Assembly (NCBI GenBank): GCA_964450355.1
Contig: CAYVDH010000118.1
Coordinates: forward strand, 1 to 10,983
Length of the DNA stretch: 10,983 nt
Direction: 5' to 3'
DNA from: CAYVDH01 sp964450355
Lineage (GTDB): Bacteria > Bacteroidota > Bacteroidia > NS11-12g > UBA955
Program-made: the position numbers and the translations under genes
The notes under the pieces: model-generated
What the model was told of the DNA's origin: nothing
The model's database searches: none
What the model saw: the letters and a program-made list of their open reading frames with translations, nothing else
In this document: positions 1 through 6,679 of the stretch, piece by piece
Position numbering within the stretch: position 1 is the stretch's first letter
How the letters are laid out: each line of letters begins with the position of its first letter

Positions 1-51
1 TTTTTCGTTTTCTAAATTAAAAGTTATTTTTTCATTATTTAATAAGTCCAT
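1..51 (-). CDS. Start of an unidentified gene, cut by the left window edge
   Basis: An ATG at 51-49 opens a frame that stays open for 17 codons to the window edge and begins MDLLNNEKITFNLENEK. It lies 52 nt after the stop of the propeller-like secreted protein, on the same strand, and the sequence before it is A-rich as at other starts here. No signal peptide is visible in these residues, so if the start is right the product begins as a cytosolic-type protein, unlike the five exported proteins upstream. Too little is visible to assign a family. The frame could be fortuitous given its length. Confidence 0.4.
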   Translation of the reverse strand, partial: MDLLNNEKITFNLENEK

Positions 52-103
52 TTTCGTATATATTTTAAGTTTATTTTTTAACTCTTTGCATTGTAACTGT
101 TGC

Positions 104-1393
104 TTATAAATTTGTATTGTTCTTAATTTCTAAGTAAGATTCTGACCTAACATTTGCTTTTTCATTTGGATTTAATTCTTTCCATTCATCAAAAAAGCCA
201 TCTCTGTATAGTGTTTGACAATTTGTAGTAAATTCTATTCGTTCTATAGCGTTTTGAACTTGTATATTAAAATTATATTTTTTAGAATTGGGAGCTATTG
301 TAATATAGTGTTTTTCCGATTCGCTTATATTTACTAAAATACTAGGTTTCCATACATTATCAAATATATTAATAAATTCACCTAAAACTGTGTATTCTGT
401 TTTATCTAATTTGTTGCCCTTGGTATGAACAAAATTGACTAAATTTTTAAGTGAATCATTTTTAAGTTTAAAATCACCAATGACATATAATTCGTTATTA
501 TCTACTATAAATTTATTGACTTTAAAATAAGAGCTATCAGAGGGGTAGTCAAAAATGTTACCTTTGTTTGTCATGTCAATACCTGACTTACTTAATTGCC
601 AACTGTTACCATCATAAACCCATAACTCATATCTGAAATCGATTAAACCCTGAGTGATTCCAACAAATAATTTATTGTCATGAAACACCATATCTCGCAA
701 ATTGTAGGAATAAAATGGAGGTTCTAAATTAGCCCAAACGCCATTCTTGTACATACAATATTTAACAAGACAACAATTGTAATTAATAGCAGCATAAATA
801 TCTCCAGTGCTAGTTTTAATAAATTTATTTACATCCTCTCTTTTACTTGTTATGGAGTTTAAATTGTCTACTTGTGTAACAGTATTGTTTTTATAATGAT
901 ATAAGTTTGAATTACTATCCCATTGTCTAATTCCAAAAATAAAATCTGATGAATCTTCAAAGTAAGCTTCATCAATAAATGCGTTTTTTAAGTTCAAGGG
1001 TTTTAAAATATTCCATTTTGAACCGTTGTACCTAGCTATTACTCCAAATGAATCTATAGAATGTAAATACCCAAAACAATAAATGTTGTTTTGTTTATCT
1101 ATTTTAAATTTATTAAATGGATAATCAACTAAACTATTTAGAAATGAATCTCTTGTCAATCCTATTTTTAACCATTGTCCATTTGTGTCTTTTATTGCTA
1201 AAATTTTCGATAAAACAACAAATTCTCCTTTGTTGTTAAATTCAGCTTGAACTAAATCACCATCAATAACGTCTCCTAATCTATCAGTTTTACCAACTGG
1301 TTTCCAAAACTCTGTTTGTCCAAATAAGATAGATGTAGTCATTAACAAAAAAGTTAGAGTAAATAAACTGAATATGATTTTATGTTTTTTCAT
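104..1393 (-). CDS. Secreted protein with propeller-like GxW repeats, function unknown
   Basis: The 429-residue product begins with an N-terminal signal peptide (basic MKKHK, hydrophobic core about residues 6-23, likely cleavage after the FGQ at 24-26), so it should be exported across the inner membrane. The body is beta-rich with spaced short motifs of the form N/D-G-x(0-2)-W: NGQW at 71-74, YNGSKW at 122-127, KNGVW at 216-220 and YDGNSW at 260-265. Each is followed by a hydrophobic strand, and stretches such as NNIYCFGYL, NKLFVGIT and NELYVIGDF alternate with them. This pattern is typical of Kelch-like or other beta-propellers that report values in Bacteroidota surface proteins, but I cannot name the family. 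Residues about 335-429 look like a separate C-terminal part. No type IX secretion C-terminal signal is evident. The start codon lies inside the 3' end of the upstream membrane-protein gene (14-nt overlap), which supports translational coupling. Function is unknown. Confidence 0.8.
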   Translation of the reverse strand: MKKHKIIFSLFTLTFLLMTTSILFGQTEFWKPVGKTDRLGDVIDGDLVQAEFNNKGEFVVLSKILAIKDTNGQWLKIGLTRDSFLNSLVDYPFNKFKIDKQNNIYCFGYLHSIDSFGVIARYNGSKWNILKPLNLKNAFIDEAYFEDSSDFIFGIRQWDSNSNLYHYKNNTVTQVDNLNSITSKREDVNKFIKTSTGDIYAAINYNCCLVKYCMYKNGVWANLEPPFYSYNLRDMVFHDNKLFVGITQGLIDFRYELWVYDGNSWQLSKSGIDMTNKGNIFDYPSDSSYFKVNKFIVDNNELYVIGDFKLKNDSLKNLVNFVHTKGNKLDKTEYTVLGEFINIFDNVWKPSILVNISESEKHYITIAPNSKKYNFNIQVQNAIERIEFTTNCQTLYRDGFFDEWKELNPNEKANVRSESYLEIKNNTNL

Positions 1394-1892
1394 TTTTTAA
1401 TACTCTGTATAAAATTGTTGTTAATATAATTGCTAAAATAAAGCCAATTAGAGATAAAATATATCCCAAACCAAGTTCAATATTTAAAACTTTGAAATTC
1501 TCATTTTCATTGATTTTATTAGAAATATCATAATATAAACCAATTATACTAAAAAAACCAACTATACCTACAAAAATATTAACAATTGAATAATAGAAGT
1601 ATAGTATATAAAAAAAGCCAAGAAGAGCAAAAGATAAGGCTGTTATTGCCCAAATATTATAACCAGCATAAACTTTATTACCACCTTCTGCATAGTGACC
1701 ATAACCATCATCTTTCCTCTCTTGAGGAGCATTATTGAAAAGTTCTTTATTAATAACATAATCTATCCCCTTGCTAGATGCTATTTTTTGGTCATTACAT
1801 TTGAAATCGAAAAAAGTAAGAGAAAAGCAGCCAATAATTAATAAATAATTGACTGAAATAATGGGTCTTAATATTGATATTATTGTTTTCAT
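1380..1892 (-). CDS. Four-helix membrane protein with a post-TM1 CNxQK motif, function unknown
   Basis: The 170-residue product has four predicted hydrophobic segments at about 13-29, 79-97, 102-120 and 141-163. The roughly 45-residue loop between the first and second segments contains FDFKCNDQKIASSKGIDYVI (residues 27-46). A hydrophobic helix followed by F-x-x-x-C-x-x-Q-K-(I/V)-A-(S/T)-x-x-G resembles, from memory, a group of small bacterial membrane proteins of unknown role with an SCNGQ-type motif after the first helix. That is pattern recognition, not a search result. The start ATG overlaps the stop of the upstream gene as ATGA, and the 3' end overlaps the next gene by 14 nt, so it sits firmly in the operon. 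It may be an envelope partner of the exported proteins around it. No catalytic motif is visible. Confidence 0.75.
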   Translation of the reverse strand: MKTIISILRPIISVNYLLIIGCFSLTFFDFKCNDQKIASSKGIDYVINKELFNNAPQERKDDGYGHYAEGGNKVYAGYNIWAITALSFALLGFFYILYFYYSIVNIFVGIVGFFSIIGLYYDISNKINENENFKVLNIELGLGYILSLIGFILAIILTTILYRVLKNEKT

Positions 1893-2491
1893 ATATCTTT
1901 ACCTACTTCTCCTTCTATAATTATTTTTGAACCAGTTCCACTGCCATTTACTTTCTTTTTTTCTATTCCACTAATTGATAAAGAGGCTGTGTAAGAAATT
2001 TGTATATTGTTTTTCTGAGCCCAATAGGAGTCTGTATTGTCAACTACTTCAAATTGAAATTTCTGGCCCTTTTTTAAATAAACCTCTGTCTTCCAAATTC
2101 CATTTTCTAACTTGGGGTTCGCGTAAGTTATCTCCTCTCCAATTTGTAACTTTAAATTTCCATTGATTGTTCCAACAACAATAAAAGTAACTTTAATAAA
2201 TGTATCAGAAGCTTCTATCTGTAATTTTTTAGTCTTATCTACCATTGCTTCAATAACATTATTTGATACATTAGCTAAACTTAATTTAATTAAACCATCG
2301 GCACTGACATCAAAATTGCAAGAATTAGATTCAATACTTCCAATGATTATTTTATCATTTAAACCATTTTTTACCAAGGTAATAATACTTTCGTTTGTTA
2401 ATGCAATTGGAGGTTCTGGACTTACTTTTGTTTGTGCATTTATTGAAAACACACAAATTAAAATTAAAAGGGTTACTGATATTTTTTTCAT
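1889..2491 (-). CDS. Small secreted protein with a helical repeat module and beta-rich C-terminus
   Basis: The 200-residue product starts with a clear signal peptide (MKK, hydrophobic core 5-17, cleavage likely after INAQ at 17-20). Residues about 31-85 form a two-fold helical module: LTNESIITLVKNGLNDKIII, then a SxxCNFDxSxDxLIxLxxAxVSxxVIEAMV pattern. This module is common in exported proteins of Bacteroidota and Acidobacteriota, where it is usually fused to other domains, and its role is not known to me. Residues about 97-195 are beta-rich (VTFIVVGTINGNLKL, WKTEVYLKKGQKFQFEVV) and may form a small sandwich. The start is 6 nt after the stop of the protease gene, and the stop overlaps the next start as ATGA. 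The ATG is preceded by an A-rich TAAAATAAA rather than a Shine-Dalgarno sequence. An envelope or periplasmic location is likely; the function is unknown. Confidence 0.8.
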   Translation of the reverse strand: MKKISVTLLILICVFSINAQTKVSPEPPIALTNESIITLVKNGLNDKIIIGSIESNSCNFDVSADGLIKLSLANVSNNVIEAMVDKTKKLQIEASDTFIKVTFIVVGTINGNLKLQIGEEITYANPKLENGIWKTEVYLKKGQKFQFEVVDNTDSYWAQKNNIQISYTASLSISGIEKKKVNGSGTGSKIIIEGEVGKDI

Positions 2492-2497
2492 TTTATT

Positions 2498-4123
2498 TTA
2501 CCAAACTAAATTATATTCACCTGTACAATACATATCCTCATTTGGCATCTTTATCCAGCAAAAAATTCGAATATCACCTGATGATGAGTTAACAAATGGA
2601 TATTGAGCTGTTATACTAATATTTTGACCTGATGATATTGCACCTGTTCCAATTGCATTATTCATCTTGTTAGCTCCGTTTGAACTTTCCACCCACCCAA
2701 TTTTTACAGTTGCATTATTATATGCTAGCAAGTTTCCAGTTCCGCACTCAGAAATTTCACATCTAATTTCACCATTACTTTTATTTATTGATGTTATGCG
2801 TATTTTAAATTCGTTAGTTATAACTCCAAAGTAATTATAATTTCCAAATTGATGAGATTCATAAAATCCATTGTGAAATGATTGAGACCAATTACAACCC
2901 ATCCATGTATTTAAAGAAGGTGAGGGATAAATGTTGCCTATGGAATTACCTTCGCCAACGGCAATTATATTAGTTGAGTTAGTGCCTGAGCTTGCGTTAT
3001 GACCTACTACAACAGCAGCAATATTGTATGTTTTAATTTCTTTAGGAGTAAATTTATATGTAAATGTTCTATAATTGTTAGGTAAAATAGGGTTATAACT
3101 TACATTCCCAATAATTTCAAATTCTGTATTGCCTGTAAAGCTGATGGCATCAAATGTTAAATCTTTATCTCCATCATTATGGATGGTTATTGTACCATTA
3201 TTACTCTGACCAATTTTTGTGTTTGAAGGATTGGTACTAGTAACTCTAATTTTGGCACCATTTCCGCCTCCGCCAGAATTGTTGTTCTTGTTTGATACTT
3301 CATCAATCATTATAAACGCAACGGCTGCTTTTTGTGCAAACCAAGTGTAATCTATCCAACAATATCCATTATTGCCCCACCTTGTGCCCCAAGAATTCTG
3401 AACTTTATAGGCTCGTAAATTGTCATCATATCCAACAATAACCATGGCATGTCCGCCTTTTTCTACTGTGTTATTTGCTCTCCAAATAAATTCATTGCCA
3501 TTATTTTTTGCTGCTATTTCAAAGTTTTCATCAACAGCAACACCAAATATAACAGGTATTTCATCAACTAAATATTTTTTTATATCACTTTGTTTAGCAA
3601 CATCTACTCTTTCAAAATCTTTAATTTTAAAATTACTAGCGCTATCTCTTTGGCTTGTATTAGGATCAACACTGCAAGAATTTTCATTATATTCCATTTC
3701 ATTTATTCTACATACACCTTGATTTTTCAAAATATCTAATGCATCGCCAAAGTGTGCCCCAAAACAAGTATTTTTATTGGTAATTTGGTTGTGTAAGTAA
3801 GAAGGGCTAAAAATTATAGAATTATCATACCCTTGTTTTTCAAAGTCTTTTTTTTCTTGAAAACTTTTAACACAATAAGCCATTGCCCAACTAACACACG
3901 AACCTTGTGTACCTTGGCTACCAATTGGAGGCATTTGCGAACTTAAATCAAAACTACTGGGTAGAGTCCCACTGAAACTTGGTGTTCCAAAACTCCAATT
4001 ATTATACTCGCTTGGGTTAAAATTTAAACCAAAACTGAATTGTTCTCTTTGTTTTTCTTGTTCTTCTTTTATGCAACCTGAAAATAATAATACTGCTATT
4101 GCGATTAAAGTTATTTTTTTCAT
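2498..4123 (-). CDS. Papain-family (peptidase C1) cysteine protease lipoprotein with C-terminal beta domains
   Basis: The 541-residue product has a lipoprotein signal with lipobox FSGC, giving a lipidated Cys17 on the mature protein. A papain-like catalytic domain covers about residues 55-275. The oxyanion-hole Gln70 and nucleophile Cys76 lie in PIGSQGTQGSCVSWAMAY, the catalytic His225 in KGGHAMVIVGYDD, and the Asn243 in QNSWGTRWGNNGYCWIDY, so all four active-site residues are intact. Only 37 residues separate the lipid anchor from the catalytic domain, too few for a classical inhibitory I29 propeptide. An Asn/Gly-rich linker at about 279-290 leads to an Ig-like domain at about 291-390 (IGQSNNGTITIHNDGDKDLTF), similar to choice-of-anchor/ASH-type modules. 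A C-terminal beta-rich domain covers about 395-541. It is expected to act as an envelope or surface endopeptidase. The gene lies 12 nt after the WG-repeat lipoprotein and 6 nt before the next gene. The substrate is unknown. Confidence 0.92.
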   Translation of the reverse strand: MKKITLIAIAVLLFSGCIKEEQEKQREQFSFGLNFNPSEYNNWSFGTPSFSGTLPSSFDLSSQMPPIGSQGTQGSCVSWAMAYCVKSFQEKKDFEKQGYDNSIIFSPSYLHNQITNKNTCFGAHFGDALDILKNQGVCRINEMEYNENSCSVDPNTSQRDSASNFKIKDFERVDVAKQSDIKKYLVDEIPVIFGVAVDENFEIAAKNNGNEFIWRANNTVEKGGHAMVIVGYDDNLRAYKVQNSWGTRWGNNGYCWIDYTWFAQKAAVAFIMIDEVSNKNNNSGGGGNGAKIRVTSTNPSNTKIGQSNNGTITIHNDGDKDLTFDAISFTGNTEFEIIGNVSYNPILPNNYRTFTYKFTPKEIKTYNIAAVVVGHNASSGTNSTNIIAVGEGNSIGNIYPSPSLNTWMGCNWSQSFHNGFYESHQFGNYNYFGVITNEFKIRITSINKSNGEIRCEISECGTGNLLAYNNATVKIGWVESSNGANKMNNAIGTGAISSGQNISITAQYPFVNSSSGDIRIFCWIKMPNEDMYCTGEYNLVW

Positions 4124-4135
4124 ATTTATATTTTA

Positions 4136-5752
4136 TTAATTACAATCTTTATAGACTAAACACATGTGCATATTACCATTGTTTGTATTAAAAATATTCA
4201 TTATTAAGCGATTAACTTTATTATGGCTAAATGAAATTAAATAATTTTCCTTTGAAAAAATTGTTCCATTTATATCTTCTTTTTCAATTTTATAATCAGG
4301 AAAAGCAGTTTTTAATTTAGTATTTATGTCTTGATTTTTTTGATTAAAATCAATACCATTAATTGTTAGTGCAAAAGCGTATCCTTCAGGTTGTTTATTA
4401 GGATTGTATCTAGATATAACTCCTCCAGTCATTGGATCTGAACCAAAATCATAATAATACCCAACAACATCAATTTCAAATTTCTTATTTCTATCAGATT
4501 CAAAATAAATTGTATTGATTGAATTGTTACTAATTTCTTTAAATGTTAAACCAAACATATCAAGCGATTCTTGAAATGGTATTTCTAATTGTTTTTTAGT
4601 TATTACATTTTTAACTAATTGAACAACTTTATTTACCTCACCTTCTATATCAAAATAATTTGTACTAATTGAAATTCTGTAAGGCGTTAAATTATTGCAT
4701 TGTTCATGGTAATCATAGCCAAAATTATCAAATTGTGGATTTACAATATATTTACCATTTTGGTCTATAATTCCAATTTTACTGGCACTTTTAACAATGG
4801 CTTTATTGCCAATAAAAGATTGCGCCTCAGAAAATTGTGGATTTATTTCAAAACGACCTTCTTTATTAATATAACCATAATTTTCGCCCGATTTCACTGG
4901 TGCCAAATCATTATTATTAAATGGCAGTGCTTGGTCAAATTGTGGATTAATGGTTATTTTACCATCTTTATCGCACCAACCATATTTGCCGTTTAGCCTA
5001 ATAATAAAGTTGTTTTCATCATAATTCATATCATCAAATTGTGGATTAATAATAAACTTACCTTTGCTATCAATAGCCCCTTTTTTACCATCTAATTCTA
5101 CTATTGCCTCGCCATTATTAAAAGGATAACTATGCGAAAACTGATGATTAATAACTATATTGCCTTTTGCATCAATATAACCCCATTTGTCTTCTTCATT
5201 TTTAATATTACAAAAGCCATTTTTAAAAAAACCAACCTCTGCAAATTGGGGATTAATTACTTTGTTGCCTTTCTTATCTATAAAACCCCATTTAGTTTTT
5301 TGATTTTCATCTACAATACTATAAGCGGCTAAATTTTCATAAAAATTTGTAACCCTTTCAGCTTCTTTCATTCCAAATTGCACTTCACCTTTGGTGTTTA
5401 TAGCTTCTGGGTAACCTGTAGGTGAGCAAACCCAAGCAATACCCTCAGAAAATGAGGTAGCCTCTTTATAAATAGGATTAATAATATACTTGCCTTTGTT
5501 ATCAATAAAACCATAAAGCTTTCCATGTTCTTCATTATTAATGGCTACTAATGCTAATCCTTCGTAAAACAAATTTGCCTCAACAAACTGTGGGTTAATA
5601 ATAATTTTACCCTCCCAGTCTATATATTGATACCCCGATTTTGTTTCAATAGGTATTAATTCAATAATATTTGATTTATTACTTAGTTTTGAACAAGAAA
5701 AAAGAATAAAGCAAATTATAATTGGGGTAAAAAAAAGTATCTTTAAATTCAT
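4136..5752 (-). CDS. WG-repeat lipoprotein
   Basis: The 538-residue product begins with a lipoprotein signal whose lipobox LFSC puts the lipidated cysteine at residue 20. Residues about 40-355 are nine tandem WG/KWG-type repeats of roughly 33-38 residues. Each has the shape (W/Y)G(Y/F)IDxxGKxxINPQFxxxxxFxxGxAxV. The INPQF core is at 52-56, 91-95 (INPIY), 166-170, 201-205 (INHQF), 235-239, 268-272, 303-307 and 337-341. The third repeat, about 113-145, has lost the core. Such repeats form beta structures in exported proteins of Bacteroidota and Firmicutes and are thought to bind ligands or proteins; no enzyme activity is known to me. Residues about 360-538 are a non-repeat domain, mixed alpha/beta, that I do not recognise. 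It is the first gene of the five-gene envelope unit, with an 87-nt upstream gap where its promoter should lie. Confidence 0.9.
   Translation of the reverse strand: MNLKILFFTPIIICFILFSCSKLSNKSNIIELIPIETKSGYQYIDWEGKIIINPQFVEANLFYEGLALVAINNEEHGKLYGFIDNKGKYIINPIYKEATSFSEGIAWVCSPTGYPEAINTKGEVQFGMKEAERVTNFYENLAAYSIVDENQKTKWGFIDKKGNKVINPQFAEVGFFKNGFCNIKNEEDKWGYIDAKGNIVINHQFSHSYPFNNGEAIVELDGKKGAIDSKGKFIINPQFDDMNYDENNFIIRLNGKYGWCDKDGKITINPQFDQALPFNNNDLAPVKSGENYGYINKEGRFEINPQFSEAQSFIGNKAIVKSASKIGIIDQNGKYIVNPQFDNFGYDYHEQCNNLTPYRISISTNYFDIEGEVNKVVQLVKNVITKKQLEIPFQESLDMFGLTFKEISNNSINTIYFESDRNKKFEIDVVGYYYDFGSDPMTGGVISRYNPNKQPEGYAFALTINGIDFNQKNQDINTKLKTAFPDYKIEKEDINGTIFSKENYLISFSHNKVNRLIMNIFNTNNGNMHMCLVYKDCN
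4688..5635 (-). repeat. Nine WG-type tandem repeats within the lipoprotein gene
   Basis: This is the DNA encoding residues about 40-355 of the WG-repeat lipoprotein. Repetition is visible at nucleotide level as well as protein level. On the plus strand the string aattgtggatt, the complement of the conserved Asn-Pro-Gln-Phe core, recurs exactly at 4731, 4833, 4938 and 5037, spaced 102, 105 and 99 nt apart (34, 35 and 33 codons). Diverged versions occur near 5240 and 5587. All intervals are multiples of three, so the frame is kept. Confidence 0.85.
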
Positions 5753-5767
5753 CCCTCAACAATAATT

Positions 5768-5775
5768 CAAATATA
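5768..5775 (-). promoter_or_regulatory. Possible Bacteroidota -7 box for the five-gene envelope unit
   Basis: The minus-strand sequence TATATTTG matches the Bacteroidota sigma factor -7 consensus TAnnTTTG exactly. It lies 15 nt before the ATG of the WG-repeat lipoprotein, within the only sizeable gap upstream of that unit. A good -33 TTTG is not seen at the usual distance; the nearest candidate is TTTA with a 16-nt gap. In sequence this AT-rich an eight-base match can arise by chance, so this is a weak call. Confidence 0.25.
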
Positions 5776-5796
5776 ATTTACATCAAATACCTAAAT

Positions 5797-5830
5797 CAGC
5801 CACTCCTGCAAATCGAGCTTCAAACCGTGC
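5797..5830. other. GC-richer block in the 5753-5839 intergenic gap, possible dispersed-repeat or gene remnant
   Basis: Nineteen of these 34 bases are G or C, in clear contrast to the AT-rich surroundings. On the minus strand one frame across the block reads LVFARFEARFAGVADLGI and then stops, with no start codon. No convincing hairpin with a U-tract is seen, so it does not explain termination of the upstream regulator gene. It may be a short interspersed repeat or the decayed tail of a lost gene. Neither can be settled from one copy. Confidence 0.35.
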
Positions 5831-5839
5831 AAAAACTAA

Positions 5840-6679
5840 TTATTTTATGTTTTTATCCAATTTCGCAATGAAATTTTTTGAAAAATGACTTGTAATTTTG
5901 ATAGGTTTGTCTTTTTCAACCTCATGAAATGACATAGTAATATGATAAGTTTTTCTACTTTCTTTTTTGCCATTTTCATCTTCATCAATATAACTTTTTA
6001 TATTGACGATTTTATGAATATTGACAATGTATTTAAGTGAAACCTGAATAAAAAATTGATTACTTAAAAGATGTTCTTTTAATTTTTCAAGTGAATATAA
6101 CAAAATTTGCTTGTTTATATTATGGTGAATATCATAATAATATAAATTTGACACACCATCAGAATGATATTCCAAAGCAATTATATCGGAGTATCTATGA
6201 TTAATTATCTGAGTTTCATTGTTTTTTAAAGTCATTAAATGACAAATACGCAACATGTCATTTTCTATTTTTCGAACCAATGTGTTTATGGTATTATCAA
6301 AAGTCAATTTATTAATTTCATTTTTATTTAAGAACAAAATAGTTTTGTTAGGTGAATGAATGTTAACAGTTTTTATATAATTCCATAAATATTTGTCTTC
6401 GGTTCCTGTTAATAAAATAATGTAGTAATTTCTTTCTGGTTTTTGAGGTAATTTGTCAATAATATCAAATGCTGTACAATCTTCTAATTCAATATCTAAA
6501 ATCAAAATATCGGGTTGATTGTTAATTAATTTTTCTGAAATTGAGGATGAATCTATAATTTGATCATTATTTATAATGACAATTTTATTGTTTGAAGAGA
6601 ATATAGCATGGTATTTTTTGAATTCAATTCTATTATCTTCTGCTAGTATGCAGGTATATTTATAGGCATTGTTTAACAT
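5840..6679 (-). CDS. LytTR-family response regulator (partner of the second TPR kinase)
   Basis: This is a two-domain regulator of 279 residues. The receiver domain (about 6-130) has the acidic pair Glu14-Asp15 (ILAEDN), phospho-acceptor Asp62 (PDILILDIEL), the switch Thr91 (LLTGTED) and Lys119 (LFLNKN, without the usual following proline), so it should be phosphorylatable. A LytTR DNA-binding domain covers about 148-277, with the typical SLEKLKEHL...FFIQVSLKYIVNIHKI core. It probably binds promoter DNA when phosphorylated by the kinase encoded just upstream. I chose the ATG at 6679, which shares one base with the kinase stop codon (TGATG). A GTG three bases earlier gives one more residue and a 4-nt overlap. 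Either way the pair is translationally coupled. The target genes are unknown; the envelope unit starts 87 nt beyond this gene. Confidence 0.9.
   Translation of the reverse strand: MLNNAYKYTCILAEDNRIEFKKYHAIFSSNNKIVIINNDQIIDSSSISEKLINNQPDILILDIELEDCTAFDIIDKLPQKPERNYYIILLTGTEDKYLWNYIKTVNIHSPNKTILFLNKNEINKLTFDNTINTLVRKIENDMLRICHLMTLKNNETQIINHRYSDIIALEYHSDGVSNLYYYDIHHNINKQILLYSLEKLKEHLLSNQFFIQVSLKYIVNIHKIVNIKSYIDEDENGKKESRKTYHITMSFHEVEKDKPIKITSHFSKNFIAKLDKNIK

Noticed and set aside
2163..2606. Plus-strand open frame of 147 codons
   Set aside because: It lies antisense across the small secreted protein gene and the end of the protease gene, both with clear protein features. Its translation has no recognisable domain.
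3420..3722. Plus-strand open frame of 100 codons
   Set aside because: It is antisense to the papain catalytic domain and has no independent support.
104..4123. Type IX secretion C-terminal sorting domain on the exported proteins
   Set aside because: The C-termini of the propeller-like protein, the small secreted protein and the protease lack the usual terminal beta domain ending in a basic/KV-type motif. Lipoprotein or ordinary Sec export explains them.
4700..4996. Plus-strand open frame of 98 codons, and a similar one at 5132-5332
   Set aside because: Both are antisense shadows of the WG repeats; absence of stops follows from the repeated codon pattern.
2498..5752. Toxin or contact-dependent inhibition system (WG repeats plus protease)
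   Set aside because: No immunity-like gene, delivery domain or toxin tip could be identified. Intact papain motifs on a lipoprotein fit an ordinary envelope protease equally well.
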